A DNA stretch of 64,000 bases. It comes from Treponema sp. Lineage in GTDB: Bacteria; Spirochaetota; Spirochaetia; Treponematales; Breznakiellaceae. The position numbers and the translations under genes are program-made. The notes under the pieces were generated by a model, which was not told the origin of the DNA, searched no databases, and saw only the letters and a program-made list of their open reading frames with translations. Below are positions 27,088 through 37,558 of this stretch, piece after piece (position 1 is the first letter of the stretch; the number at the start of each line of letters is the position of its first letter). The stretch is taken from NCBI GenBank assembly GCA_009782555.1, contig WRIV01000006.1, forward strand, positions 1-64,000. Reading direction: 5' to 3'.

Positions 27088-29154
27088 GTGCATAAATCCA
27101 CAAAACTTCGTTTAATGCGCAATATCGGCATAATGGCGCACATTGATGCGGGAAAAACTACTACCACCGAACGGATTCTCTTTTATACCGGCAAAAGCCA
27201 CCGTATCGGTGAAGTGGACGACGGCGAAGCAACCATGGATTGGATGGAACAGGAGCAGGAGCGGGGGATTACGATTCAAAGCGCCGCCACCACCGCCTAC
27301 TGGAAACACGGCGGAGATTTACAGAGCATTCAGGAATACCAGATAAACATCATTGACACCCCGGGCCATGTTGATTTTACCGCCGAAGTGGAACGATCCC
27401 TGCGGGTGCTGGACGGTGCAGTGGCGATCCTTGATGCCGTCAAGGGCGTAGAGCCCCAGACCGAAACGGTGTGGCGCCAGGCGGAGCGGTACCAGGTTCC
27501 CTGTATCGGTTACATAAACAAGATGGATCGGACAGGGGCTGACTTTTTTCAGGTCCTGGCGGATGTTAAGGAAAAATTCGGCATGGAGACCGTAGCCGTC
27601 CAGATACCCATGGGAAAGGAAAACGCCTTTGAAGGAGTGATCGATTTACTTGAAATGGAAGAACTCCGCTGGGAAGGAAGGGAGGGCGAAACCATCATGC
27701 GGACGCCGCTGGCGGCGGAACGAAAGGAAGAGGCAGCGCAATGGCGGGAAAAACTCATTGATGCCCTTTCCGCCGTATCCGATGCCATAACGGAAAAATA
27801 CCTGGCGGGAGAACTGATTCCCCAGGTGCTGATCCGCAGTGAACTGCGAAGGGCCGTGCTGGAACGGAAACTCCTCCCCATGCTGGCCGGGGCATCCCGG
27901 CGAAATATGGGAGTCCAGCCCTTGATCAATGCTGTGATTGATTATCTGCCTGCCCCGGACGAAATAAAAAGCGCCGCCGGACATCACCAAAAAAAAGAAG
28001 AGGATGTTCCGGTTCCCTGCAATCCGGAAGGTATTCCCCTGGGTCTAGTATTCAAAATCCAAAACGACCGGGAGGCGGGAAGCCTCTGTTATGTGCGGAT
28101 GTATTCAGGAACCATCAAACCCGGCTCCATGCTTTTCAATGTAGGAAAACGCAAAAGGGAACGGGCCAACCGTATCCTTCGAATGCATTCGAACAAAAGT
28201 GAAGCTCTGGATGAACTGGCAGCGGGAGACATTGGGGTTATCATCGGAATGAAGCTGGCTCAAACCGGGGATACCATTGGGAGCGAAGGCTGGCCGGTAC
28301 TGCTGGATACCATGCAGTTTCCTGAACCGGTAATCTCCGTTTCCCTGGAACCCAGAACCATTTCCGAAGGAGACAAGCTAAAGGATATTCTCGCTATCCT
28401 TTCCCGGGAGGATCCTACTTTTACGGCAAAAGAAAACGATGAGACCGGACAGTTGATTATCTCTGGCATGGGAGAACTTCATCTGGATGTTCTGGTAACC
28501 AAAATTCTAAAAGATTATGGACTCCAGGCCCGGGCTGGAAATCCCCAGGTAACCTACCGTGAATCAATAGGCAAAGCAATAGAACGGACGGAACGGTTTT
28601 CCCGGGTTATCGCCGGCAAAGAAAACGCCGCCGCCCTTACCATGAAACTGGAACCCCTAAAACGGGGATCAGGGAACCGCTACAGCAATACCGTTAAAAA
28701 CAAGGAACGGATCCCCGATGCGATTTTTGAAGCGATTGAACGGGGTGTAAGGGGAGCCATGGATTCCGGCATCCTGTTGGGTTATCCCTGCATTGATGTG
28801 GGAGTAACCATCTTGGACATGGAGTATTCAGAATTAACCGGAACGGAATTTGCCTGTGAAGGCTGCGCCAGCATGGGTTTTGACGAAGCTGCACGAAATG
28901 CGGATCCCTTCCTTCTTGAACCGATTATGGCGGTGGATCTTTTTTCCCCCAAGGAATTTGTGGGGGATGTGATAAGTCTTGTTACCCAACGGGGAGGTCA
29001 GGTACTCAGCATGGATTCCAAAGGAGGAACCGATCAGGTCAAAGCTTCCGCCCCCATGGAAAAAATGTTCGGTTTTATGACGGCCCTCCGAAGCGTAAGC
29101 CAGGGGCGGGCAACTTTTTCCATGGAATTTTCCCACTTTGAAAAGAAAAGTTAA
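27088..29154 (+). CDS. fusA: translation elongation factor G
   Basis: RNIGIMAHIDAGKTTTTERILFYTGKSHRIGEVDDGEATMDWMEQEQERGITI; GTG start. Confidence 0.95.
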   Translation: MHKSTKLRLMRNIGIMAHIDAGKTTTTERILFYTGKSHRIGEVDDGEATMDWMEQEQERGITIQSAATTAYWKHGGDLQSIQEYQINIIDTPGHVDFTAEVERSLRVLDGAVAILDAVKGVEPQTETVWRQAERYQVPCIGYINKMDRTGADFFQVLADVKEKFGMETVAVQIPMGKENAFEGVIDLLEMEELRWEGREGETIMRTPLAAERKEEAAQWREKLIDALSAVSDAITEKYLAGELIPQVLIRSELRRAVLERKLLPMLAGASRRNMGVQPLINAVIDYLPAPDEIKSAAGHHQKKEEDVPVPCNPEGIPLGLVFKIQNDREAGSLCYVRMYSGTIKPGSMLFNVGKRKRERANRILRMHSNKSEALDELAAGDIGVIIGMKLAQTGDTIGSEGWPVLLDTMQFPEPVISVSLEPRTISEGDKLKDILAILSREDPTFTAKENDETGQLIISGMGELHLDVLVTKILKDYGLQARAGNPQVTYRESIGKAIERTERFSRVIAGKENAAALTMKLEPLKRGSGNRYSNTVKNKERIPDAIFEAIERGVRGAMDSGILLGYPCIDVGVTILDMEYSELTGTEFACEGCASMGFDEAARNADPFLLEPIMAVDLFSPKEFVGDVISLVTQRGGQVLSMDSKGGTDQVKASAPMEKMFGFMTALRSVSQGRATFSMEFSHFEKKS

Positions 29155-29178
29155 CCTAATTTCTTGCTGAAATTCGAT

Positions 29179-31680
29179 TCAATCAAAAAAAGGATTATAG
29201 TTGGTAGGCATTTCCGGGTCTTCCGGATTAAGGTTACTGCTCCCCGGCCTGCCTATATTATCGAACATGGACTGCATTTCCGGCGGGATAATCGGCCGCC
29301 AATCACCATCCCCATAGTTCCCAGGTATATAACTGGTCATGAAATTTTCGCCGTGTGACTCATCACATCTTTCTTCAGGAACCGTGCCGGCCAAAAAATT
29401 TAGGGAAATGACAGCGGGACACATACTGGTGGGGAGTTTTCCCGATGACCGGCATACCACGGCATCGACTATCCCCGGAGGCCGGGGAAAATCGCGGCGG
29501 GGAAGGCCCTGGTTGTAGGCCTGCATCAAGTTGCCCCAGATGGGAGCGGCCAAAGTGGCGCCGGAAACATTCATCCCCAGGGAATTGCCGCCCCGGTCAA
29601 ATCCAAACCAGATCGCAATCGTGTAGTATGGGGTATAGCCTACCACCCAAGCATCGGACCAGTTCTGGGTAGTTCCTGTTTTGCCTCCCGCTGGAATCCG
29701 GTAGGTAACGCCCTTGTCATCCTTAACGTTGAGTTTGGCGCCGTAACCTGAACCAAAGGCCAAGGTTCCCATCTCAATGGCCTTGGCGCCAAGGCGGGTC
29801 ATTATATATGCGTTCTGGGGGCTAATCACTTGTCTTGCACTGCCCATGGCATCCTGCGCTCTCTTTACTTCCAGTTCATAATCTTCGATGATTACCCCGT
29901 TCCGGTCTTCCACTGTTCTTATGGCATAAGGGGTAACCGCCCGGCCTTGATTGGCAAATATCGCAAAGGCCCGGGCCATGGACAGAGGGGACACTGCTGA
30001 AATTCCCAGTCCCAGAGGATGAACCCTGGGAAAGGTCCGGGCCTTTTCTGCCGGATCGGTAACTCCCAGTAGAGCCGCCACCCGGTCTATGGCGGCATCA
30101 AAGCCTATATGATCCAGTATTTTTAGGGATGGAATATTTAATGAAAGCCCCAAAGCTTCGTAAAGCAATACCTGTCCCCGCCAGGTACCCTGGTAGTTGT
30201 TAGGCAGGTAGGGTTCTCCTGTGGCCGCATAGAAAACAACAGGACCGTCGTGGATCATGGTGGCCATGGTATATTCCCGGGAATCAATGGCCGCCGAATA
30301 ATACAGAGGTTTGAAGGCGCTGCCGGGCATTACCTTAGCCTGGGTAGCCCGGATAAGCTGGTTGGTTTCGTTGTACTGGGATCCGCCCACAATGGCCTTG
30401 ATTTGACCTGTATCGTTTTCCAGCACAATCAGCGCCCCTTCCACCAGGCTTTCCTCCGTATAACTTCTATTACGGCGGTAAGAAGCGGCGGTCATGGGTT
30501 TGAGTTCTGGTATGTCAAAAACCAAAGACAGGAGATCCACCGTGGGGTTAAGTTGTTTACCGTATTTATTGGCGGCCTTTATTTCGTCCTGATGTTCCGT
30601 AACGGCATAAATACCTTCAAGATTAAAAACCAGGGTGAGCATATTTGCCATAGGTACATAGACCCTCTCGGCCCTGGCGGTCCCATAGCCTGAACTGCTC
30701 TGATACATCGAATTTGCCGTCGCAATGCCTTCTGCCATTTCCGCATCTGCCAGCAGCTGAAAATTCATATCCAAGGTGGTTTTAACCGTATAGCCGTCCC
30801 GGTAATAATCCATTACGCCGTACATCAATTTGTCCAGTTCCCGGCGTACGTATTCGCTGAACCAAGGAGCCCTGTCTTCGCGGGCAAAGTAGGAACTAAG
30901 CCCCAGCCGGGTAGAATCATAAGAAGCCCAGTATTCATTAAAAGAATCGTCCGCTTCTTCCCTGGTGGTGTAGCCCAGTTCCACCATCTTGTCCAGCACG
31001 GACTTCTGCCGTCCCATGGCAACGTTTGGTTCCAAAATGAGATTGTAACTGGTGGGGCTGGCAAGCTGTACCACCAATCCCGCAGCTTCGGCCAGGGTTA
31101 TATCCCGGGCGCTATGGTTAAAAAAATATTTACTGGCCGCTTCTACCCCGTAGGTGCCGGGTCCCATGATCATTTGATTAAGGTAAATTTCAAGGATCTC
31201 GTTCTTGGTATACCGCCGCTCCATTTGAATGGCCCACCATAGCTCTTTGATCTTGCGGGTTATGGTCATTTCCTTACGATCCGTATAAAGGGTTCCCGCT
31301 ACCTGTTGAGTAATGGTGGAGCCGCCGCCCAAGTGGTTCCCCGTTATTCGGCCATAAAAAGCCCGGGCAATAGCCTTTAGGCTAAACCCCCGGTGGTTAT
31401 AAAAATTTGGATCTTCCCTGGCCAGAACGGCCAGAATCAGGTGACGAGGCAGTTCCCCCAGGGTTATTAGTTCACGCTTTTCATCGGCAGAAAATTCCGT
31501 TACAAGTTCCCCGGAGGAATCAAGAACACGGGTTGGCAAGGCGGGGTTTATGCTTTTGAGATTTTCCGTGCTTTCAAGGTTTTCTGTAATAGCAATGGAT
31601 AACCCAAGGCCCAATCCAATTAATCCAGCTATCAGAATGGCAAATACCGCCGTCAATCGAATGAAAACAAATCCCCGCAT
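29179..31680 (-). CDS. penicillin-binding protein 1A-type bifunctional transglycosylase/transpeptidase
   Basis: REDPNFYNHRGFSLKAIARA, GGGSTITQQVAGTLY, SAFKPLYYSAAI, GGKTGTTQNWSDAW. Confidence 0.95.
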   Translation of the reverse strand: MRGFVFIRLTAVFAILIAGLIGLGLGLSIAITENLESTENLKSINPALPTRVLDSSGELVTEFSADEKRELITLGELPRHLILAVLAREDPNFYNHRGFSLKAIARAFYGRITGNHLGGGSTITQQVAGTLYTDRKEMTITRKIKELWWAIQMERRYTKNEILEIYLNQMIMGPGTYGVEAASKYFFNHSARDITLAEAAGLVVQLASPTSYNLILEPNVAMGRQKSVLDKMVELGYTTREEADDSFNEYWASYDSTRLGLSSYFAREDRAPWFSEYVRRELDKLMYGVMDYYRDGYTVKTTLDMNFQLLADAEMAEGIATANSMYQSSSGYGTARAERVYVPMANMLTLVFNLEGIYAVTEHQDEIKAANKYGKQLNPTVDLLSLVFDIPELKPMTAASYRRNRSYTEESLVEGALIVLENDTGQIKAIVGGSQYNETNQLIRATQAKVMPGSAFKPLYYSAAIDSREYTMATMIHDGPVVFYAATGEPYLPNNYQGTWRGQVLLYEALGLSLNIPSLKILDHIGFDAAIDRVAALLGVTDPAEKARTFPRVHPLGLGISAVSPLSMARAFAIFANQGRAVTPYAIRTVEDRNGVIIEDYELEVKRAQDAMGSARQVISPQNAYIMTRLGAKAIEMGTLAFGSGYGAKLNVKDDKGVTYRIPAGGKTGTTQNWSDAWVVGYTPYYTIAIWFGFDRGGNSLGMNVSGATLAAPIWGNLMQAYNQGLPRRDFPRPPGIVDAVVCRSSGKLPTSMCPAVISLNFLAGTVPEERCDESHGENFMTSYIPGNYGDGDWRPIIPPEMQSMFDNIGRPGSSNLNPEDPEMPTNYNPFFD

Positions 31681-31837
31681 ACTTCTGGAGGGTAATCATT
31701 TTTTTTCCCGGTGTCAAGACGGTATCGAAAGTCTGTTAAGTTCCCTTAAAGTAAAAAAAGCAAAGTTCCGATACATAAAATGTCGGACCTATAGTTCCCC
31801 TCCCAAATCACTATATTTCCGACATGCCTCAAGGGCG

Positions 31838-31892
31838 GGCCGGTCGAACAGGGTTAAACCATATACGGTTTACCGGTTCGCCGGCCTTTTTT
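31838..31892 (+). terminator. strong Rho-independent terminator (plus strand)
   Basis: GGCCGGTCGAACAGGGTTAAACC-ATATAC-GGTTTACCGGTTCGCCGGCC followed by TTTTTT. Confidence 0.8.
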
Positions 31893-31903
31893 GTGGAGGT
31901 TAT

Positions 31904-31976
31904 TAGCGGCAATTGGACTTGAACCAATGACCGAACGGATATGAGCCGTTTGCTCTACCAGCTGAGCTATGCCGCC
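31904..31976 (-). tRNA. tRNA with CAU anticodon (elongator Met most likely; tRNA-Ile2 not excluded)
   Basis: Reverse complement GGCGGCATAGCTCAGCTGGTAGAGCAAACGGCTCATATCCGTTCGGTCATTGGTTCAAGTCCAATTGCCGCTA. Confidence 0.9.
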
Positions 31977-32183
31977 AAAATCGCCGCAGGCGTAAACAGG
32001 ACGATAGTTTAATGCCATACCCTACCTGGAAAGAGGTCCCTTGTCAACAGCTATCGTTTTTCCTCAAACCTTGACGGGGCAGCGGGGAGGCCGTTAGACT
32101 GTGGAAAAAATAAAGGCAGAAGTAGCTTATTGGGCGAAGATATGCTTCTGGCTGGGTACATTGCTTTCGGAGATGTTTATTCT

Positions 32184-33299
32184 ATGAAAAACCAGGCCAA
32201 ACTGCAGGAATTTGGCTCAATTCTCTCGGAGATCCTTGTCCGTTCACTTGTTTCGCCCGGCCCGCCCCTGCGCTGGACGATTATAGCCAATCCGGGGGCG
32301 GGGGGCTTTACCATCAACCGCCGCTGGAAAAAACATATTGCCGTATTAAATTCAATTCTGGAAAAAGCCGGACACAATCCGATACGAAAAAACACTGCCC
32401 CTTCGCTATATAGTCAGGGATGGAGCAAAAAAACCGGATTAATTCCCACTTCCGGTCCGGGCCATGCCCTGAAAATTGCCGGGGAACTTCTGAAAGAAAT
32501 AGCCGGTGAAAATGAAAGCTTTCATTTGATTATTACCGCCGGCGGAGACGGTACCAGTCTGGAGGTGTTGCAATCATTGTACCACGCCTCTCCTGCCCTG
32601 CGGTCCAAATTCGCCATACTCCGCCTTCCCCTGGGGACGGGAAATGACGGTGCCGAAGCCTGGGAACCGGAAGATGCCCTGAAACTGCTGATAAATCCAA
32701 CCCGCACCGAACTGAGCCGGGGCCTAAAGCTTTCCACCGCATCGGGAAAAACCTGGCCCTCAGGCGATCCATTTTTAGCCTTTAACATCCTCTCGGTAGG
32801 ACTGGACGCATTTGTTACCCATATGACCAATATAATGAAAGGCAAACTTCCCGGCGATTCCTACAAACTCTGGGTGGACATCGCCGCCCTTCTTTATGAC
32901 CGGATCTACAAGGTCAGTCCCATGGAAATACGGAGCTATGATGAAAAAAACCATGAAATAAAAAATATCCGGGAAAAATTGCTTCTTTGCGCCATGGGGG
33001 TAAGCGGACGGCGAAGCTATGGTTCCCACAAAATGATCCTTCCCGATGACAGGAATGTCTGTGCCATTACCCAGATGTCCCTGTTTCGAAAAATTGTCCT
33101 AAAGGAACTTTTTTCATCCGGCGGCCATGCAGAAAAACCGGAAACTCTTTTGTTCAATGCCAGCCGTATCGAAATTGCCGGGTCAAATCCCATTCTTGCC
33201 CAGATGGACGGCGAAACAGTACGGCTGGAAAAACAAGACTTCCCAGCGGTCATCGAATTAACCGATCCGGTAATTCCGGTACTACGATTTGCCAAATAG
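32184..33299 (+). CDS. diacylglycerol/lipid kinase family protein
   Basis: IIANPGAGGFTINRRWKK; LIITAGGDGTSLEVLQSL; LRLPLGTGNDGAEA; start chosen at ATG 32184 (supplied ORF from 32130). Confidence 0.85.
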   Translation: MKNQAKLQEFGSILSEILVRSLVSPGPPLRWTIIANPGAGGFTINRRWKKHIAVLNSILEKAGHNPIRKNTAPSLYSQGWSKKTGLIPTSGPGHALKIAGELLKEIAGENESFHLIITAGGDGTSLEVLQSLYHASPALRSKFAILRLPLGTGNDGAEAWEPEDALKLLINPTRTELSRGLKLSTASGKTWPSGDPFLAFNILSVGLDAFVTHMTNIMKGKLPGDSYKLWVDIAALLYDRIYKVSPMEIRSYDEKNHEIKNIREKLLLCAMGVSGRRSYGSHKMILPDDRNVCAITQMSLFRKIVLKELFSSGGHAEKPETLLFNASRIEIAGSNPILAQMDGETVRLEKQDFPAVIELTDPVIPVLRFAK

Positions 33300-34490
33300 T
33301 TTTTGAAAAAACAAAGCTATTGAATCAAATAGAACCCTGATAAAATTCCCCCTGACCGCTTCTTTTTCCAGAACCAGCGGCATACGGTACAACTCTCCCA
33401 TTTCATCACTGATAATAAGGGTTCCTCCCTGTTCTCCGGCGGGTAAAGGCGCCCTTAGATGAGATAACCGTTCTATGTTAATTTGAAGTATTCCGCCTCG
33501 GCGGGCAGAAACGGTAAAGGCCGGTTCTCCCCCCAGTTTAAGGGCGCCGTATTTTCTTTTACTGCCCCAGATCCGCACATCGGGCAGGTACTCCACGGCG
33601 GAACGCATCGTTTTAAAATTGGCAAAACCCCAATCCAAAAGCGCCATGCCATCCCGGTCCCGTTCTGCTTCGCCGGAAGCGCCAAGGATGATCACGGTGA
33701 GCCGGGTTTCTCCCCGGCGGGCGCTGAGGGCAATGTTGTTCCCCGCCTCGGGAATGTACCCCGTTTTTATGCCGTCAACTCCGGAAATACCGAGCAGAGT
33801 GTTGCGATTGTTTTGAACGATGGTCCGACTCGGTTCATTCCCCGTATTAACTGCCTGGGGATACGCAAAGGTTGGCACCGAATGGAGCAGCGCAACACTT
33901 TCCGGGTGCTTGTGAAGGTACATCCTGCAGAACCGGGCAAAGTCCAGGGCGGTGGTGGTGTTTTCCGGGGAGATTCCTGCGGGTTCAAAAAAACGGGTAG
34001 AAGCCAGGCCCAAGAGTCCCGCTTCGGCGTTCATCATGGCGACAAAGGCTTCTATGGAGGGAGCAAGGTGAAGGGCCGCTGCCACCGCGGCATCGTTCCC
34101 TGACGAAACCGCCATTCCCAGAAGCAATTCCCCCAGAGTAACCGTTTGATTCCTCCCCAGAAACATAAGGCTGGATCGAGGAGGCTGGTTATCCGCCCAG
34201 GTCTCCGGAGGAAGCCAGACAATGTCATCGGCGGAGGCCTTGCCGGTCTGTATGGCCCGCAGCGCCAGGTGGATGGTCATTAACTTAGTAAGGGAAGCCG
34301 GCGGAATCACCAGGCTGGGACTTTGGGAAAAAAGGATCGTCCCCGTTTCCCCATCAATCAACACCGCCGACCGGGCGGAAATTGAAGGCGGCAGGGCGGC
34401 AGGATAAAGGGGATCGGTTAATTCGGCGGCAAAACAGGGAATCCAGAGAAACAAGAGCAATATACCGATAATATTCTGTTTATTCATCAT
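33282..34490 (-). CDS. D-alanyl-D-alanine carboxypeptidase (PBP5/DacA family)
   Basis: PPASLTKLMTIHLAL (SxxK), SGNDAAVA (SxN), DGIKTGYIPEAGNN (KTG). Confidence 0.94.
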   Translation of the reverse strand: MMNKQNIIGILLLFLWIPCFAAELTDPLYPAALPPSISARSAVLIDGETGTILFSQSPSLVIPPASLTKLMTIHLALRAIQTGKASADDIVWLPPETWADNQPPRSSLMFLGRNQTVTLGELLLGMAVSSGNDAAVAAALHLAPSIEAFVAMMNAEAGLLGLASTRFFEPAGISPENTTTALDFARFCRMYLHKHPESVALLHSVPTFAYPQAVNTGNEPSRTIVQNNRNTLLGISGVDGIKTGYIPEAGNNIALSARRGETRLTVIILGASGEAERDRDGMALLDWGFANFKTMRSAVEYLPDVRIWGSKRKYGALKLGGEPAFTVSARRGGILQINIERLSHLRAPLPAGEQGGTLIISDEMGELYRMPLVLEKEAVRGNFIRVLFDSIALFFQKLFGKS

Positions 34491-34502
34491 TCCTCCTGGT
34501 TT

Positions 34503-35888
34503 CTAATACAACTGTCCCGCCGCCCGGGGATAGGGGATCACATCCCGGATGTTGGCCATGCCGGTAACATATTGAACAAGGCGTTCAAAACCCAGGCCAA
34601 AACCGGAATGGGGGACGGCGCCGTACCGGCGGAGGTCCAGGTACCAGTTATAACGTTTTGTGTCCATTCCCAGTTCGACCATACGTCTTTCCAGAGCAGA
34701 AAGGTTTTCTTCCCGCTCGGAGCCGCCGATAATTTCCCCCAACCGAGGAACCAGTACATCCATGGCCCGGACGGTTTTCCCGTCATTATTTTGCTTCATG
34801 TAAAAAGCTTTTATCTCTTTGGGATAATCGGTTACGATCACCGGTCCCTTGATAAACTCCTCGGCGAGGAATTTTTCATGTTCACTCTGGAGATCACACC
34901 CCCAATGAGGTTTGAATTCAAAGGGTCTGGAGTTCTGCGCCTTTTCTAGTTCGGCGATGGCATCAGTGTAACGGAGATGAACAAAGTCCGATTCGGCCAC
35001 AAGGCGGATGGTTTTGATGAGACCCTTTTCGATACGCTCGTCAAAAAAAGCCATGTCTTCGGCGCACTCATCCAAAATCTCAGTGAAACAGAATTTAAGA
35101 AAATCTTCTGCCAAGGCCATGTTTTCCGGGAGTCGGAAAAATGCGGTCTCCGGTTCGATCATCCAGAATTCCGCCAGGTGCCGGGCTGTGTTGGAATTTT
35201 CCGCCCTAAAGGTGGGACCGAAGGTATACACCCGGGAAAGGGCAGCGGCATAGGTTTCCGCCTCCAACTGGCCCGAAACGGTCAGGAACGTTTCCCTGCC
35301 AAAAAAATCCCCGGCATAAAAGTCTTCCTTTTTTTTCGGCAGCCCGGCAGGATCCAGGGCGGTTACCCTGAACATTGATCCCGCTCCTTCAGCGTCATTT
35401 CCTGTGATGACCGGCGTATGGAGGTAATGGTAGCCCCGGTCCTGAAAAAAACGGTGTACCGCATAGGAAAGTTTGCTGCGGACCCTCATCACTGCCGCCA
35501 AGGTGTTGGTTCTTCCCCTAAGATGGGGCATTTCCCGGAGGAATTCCAGAGAATGCCGTTTTTTCTGGAGCGGATAGGGGGGGATACCGTTTTTTTCTTC
35601 CCCCAGAGCTTCGCCGATTAACTGTATCGAAGAAGCGGCGATTTCCACCGCCTGCCCCGGAGCGGGGGAAGGGATAAGCCTGCCGGTAATTTCTACCGCC
35701 GAACCTGTGGAAAGTCCCGGTGGAACAAAAATTCCATCAAAGGTACACTGGATACTGCTAAAACAGGAACCATCGTTTATTTCCGCAAAAACCAGATTCT
35801 TCATATCCCGTTTGGTCCTGACCCAGCCCCGGATTACAAGATCTTGGGGCGGAGAGAGGGTTAAGATTTCTTTTATCAGGGGAAACAT
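34503..35888 (-). CDS. asnS: asparaginyl-tRNA synthetase
   Basis: Class II motifs: FRAENSNTARHLAEFWMIEPE; GSEREENL; HSGFGLGFERLVQYVTGMANIRDVIPYPR. Confidence 0.94.
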   Translation of the reverse strand: MFPLIKEILTLSPPQDLVIRGWVRTKRDMKNLVFAEINDGSCFSSIQCTFDGIFVPPGLSTGSAVEITGRLIPSPAPGQAVEIAASSIQLIGEALGEEKNGIPPYPLQKKRHSLEFLREMPHLRGRTNTLAAVMRVRSKLSYAVHRFFQDRGYHYLHTPVITGNDAEGAGSMFRVTALDPAGLPKKKEDFYAGDFFGRETFLTVSGQLEAETYAAALSRVYTFGPTFRAENSNTARHLAEFWMIEPETAFFRLPENMALAEDFLKFCFTEILDECAEDMAFFDERIEKGLIKTIRLVAESDFVHLRYTDAIAELEKAQNSRPFEFKPHWGCDLQSEHEKFLAEEFIKGPVIVTDYPKEIKAFYMKQNNDGKTVRAMDVLVPRLGEIIGGSEREENLSALERRMVELGMDTKRYNWYLDLRRYGAVPHSGFGLGFERLVQYVTGMANIRDVIPYPRAAGQLY

Positions 35889-35989
35889 ACTTGATTATAT
35901 CACATTCAAAATGACCCTTGCATCCGGAAAAAAGAGAGGATACAATCTTCAATAAAAAGGGAGGCCGCTAACCGGTGGTGTAACTTCAA

Positions 35990-36754
35990 ATGATATTATG
36001 CGGCAAAGGTATATCCCCCGGCATTGCGGTGGGAAAAATTCATATCCACGGTAAGTTCCTCCTTGAACCGGAAAAAAGTTTTTGCCGGGCCGGAAAAGAG
36101 CGGGCACAGATGGATCGCTACGAGGCAGTTAAAAAAAACGCACTGGATGAGCTGGAACAGATAATTACGGCCATGAACAAACACGACCCGGAAAAGGCGT
36201 CTATTTTCAGGGCCCACCAGGATATGGTTAACGATGTTGAAATTACAGAGGAAATCCCGGCGAAAATACTGCATGAACATTGGAACGGCGATTGGGCGAT
36301 CTATGCAATTTACGATACTTTTATCCGCATGGTACGACAGGCGGCGGACCCCCTAATTGCAGAACGGGCAGCAGATTTCGAAGATGTCCGGAGACGTCTG
36401 CTCAGATTATGGTACGGCAAAAAAGAAGACGGCCCTGTTATGTTTGAAGAGCCGGTTATCGTTGCAGCGCAGGATCTGCTGCCTTCGGATGCAGCAGCGA
36501 TGGATAAAAACAAGGTTTTGGCAATCCTTACCGAAACCGGCGGCGGCACCTCCCACTCGGCGATCATCGCAAGGAGTTACGGTATCCCCGCCATCATGGG
36601 CATTCAAGGACTGCTGAAAAAAATTAAGCAGGGGCAAACCGCAGCGGTTAATGCCGTTGAAGGGACGGTACATCTTGAACCGGATAAATTTTTGATCGAA
36701 GAACATACCCAAAAAAACGCTGCCTTCCTCCAGAAACATAAACCAATCAAATAA
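35990..36754 (+). CDS. PTS Enzyme I N-terminal-domain-only protein (EIN; no PEP-binding C-domain)
   Basis: GKGISPGIAVGKIHI..., phosphohistidine motif TETGGGTSHSAIIARSYGIPAIMG; stops at 254 aa right after the swivel domain. Confidence 0.85.
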   Translation: MILCGKGISPGIAVGKIHIHGKFLLEPEKSFCRAGKERAQMDRYEAVKKNALDELEQIITAMNKHDPEKASIFRAHQDMVNDVEITEEIPAKILHEHWNGDWAIYAIYDTFIRMVRQAADPLIAERAADFEDVRRRLLRLWYGKKEDGPVMFEEPVIVAAQDLLPSDAAAMDKNKVLAILTETGGGTSHSAIIARSYGIPAIMGIQGLLKKIKQGQTAAVNAVEGTVHLEPDKFLIEEHTQKNAAFLQKHKPIK

Positions 36755-36765
36755 GGAGAACTAAA

Positions 36766-37557
36766 ATGATTACAGGCTCAACAGCGATGCTGGCATTTAT
36801 CCTGGCACTGTTTACCGGTGTACTCAAGGTAACTGCCGGTCTTGCTATGAAGATGTGGGTACCCCTGATTACCGGCATGGTTGCAGGTATTATTACTGGA
36901 GATATAACGCTGGGGCTCCAAATAGGCGCAGCCTGTTCCATCATGGCATTGGGGTTTTACACCTATGGCGGGATAGTCATGCCGGATTACAGCATTGGCG
37001 CCATATTCGGCGTATTTATCGCTTCTCAATCATCTGTCCTCGGCATCCCAAAAGAAGAAGCCATCGGACAAGCTGGTTTGGTGGCCACCGCCATTGCCCT
37101 CCTCATGATCCTCTTTGACATTCTGGGCAGGAGCTGCGCCACCTTTTTTCTGCATGGCGGCGAAAATGCCCTGACTAGGCGGAACCTTGTTTCCTTCCAG
37201 CGCTGGCATCTGGCGGGAACCATTCCCTGGGGTCTTTCCCGGTTCATCCCCGTGTTTATTGGGATGCTTTTTATTGGAGAATACCAGGAAGTAGCCAAAA
37301 CTGTTCAGCAGTTAGAATGGCTCCAGCGGGGACTCTCGGCGGTTGGGGCGGTCCTTCCTGCGATTGGATTTGCCATCCTTCTTTCCCGGATGGATATTAA
37401 GACCTATTGGCCCTATATGCTTACAGGGTTTGCCCTCTATGCCTATCTGGGACTTCCCATTGCGGGACTGGCGGTTATCGGCGCCGCCGCGGCGGGACTC
37501 TACATGATAAACCGGAAAAGTTTTTCCATGAAAGATCTTTCCAGAGAAGAAATATAA
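36766..37557 (+). CDS. PTS mannose/fructose/sorbose family IIC component
   Basis: GMVAGIITGDITLGLQIGAACSIMALGFYTYGGIVMPDYSIGAIFG; polytopic; adjacent to IID. Confidence 0.9.
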   Translation: MITGSTAMLAFILALFTGVLKVTAGLAMKMWVPLITGMVAGIITGDITLGLQIGAACSIMALGFYTYGGIVMPDYSIGAIFGVFIASQSSVLGIPKEEAIGQAGLVATAIALLMILFDILGRSCATFFLHGGENALTRRNLVSFQRWHLAGTIPWGLSRFIPVFIGMLFIGEYQEVAKTVQQLEWLQRGLSAVGAVLPAIGFAILLSRMDIKTYWPYMLTGFALYAYLGLPIAGLAVIGAAAAGLYMINRKSFSMKDLSREEI

Positions 37558-37558
37558 T

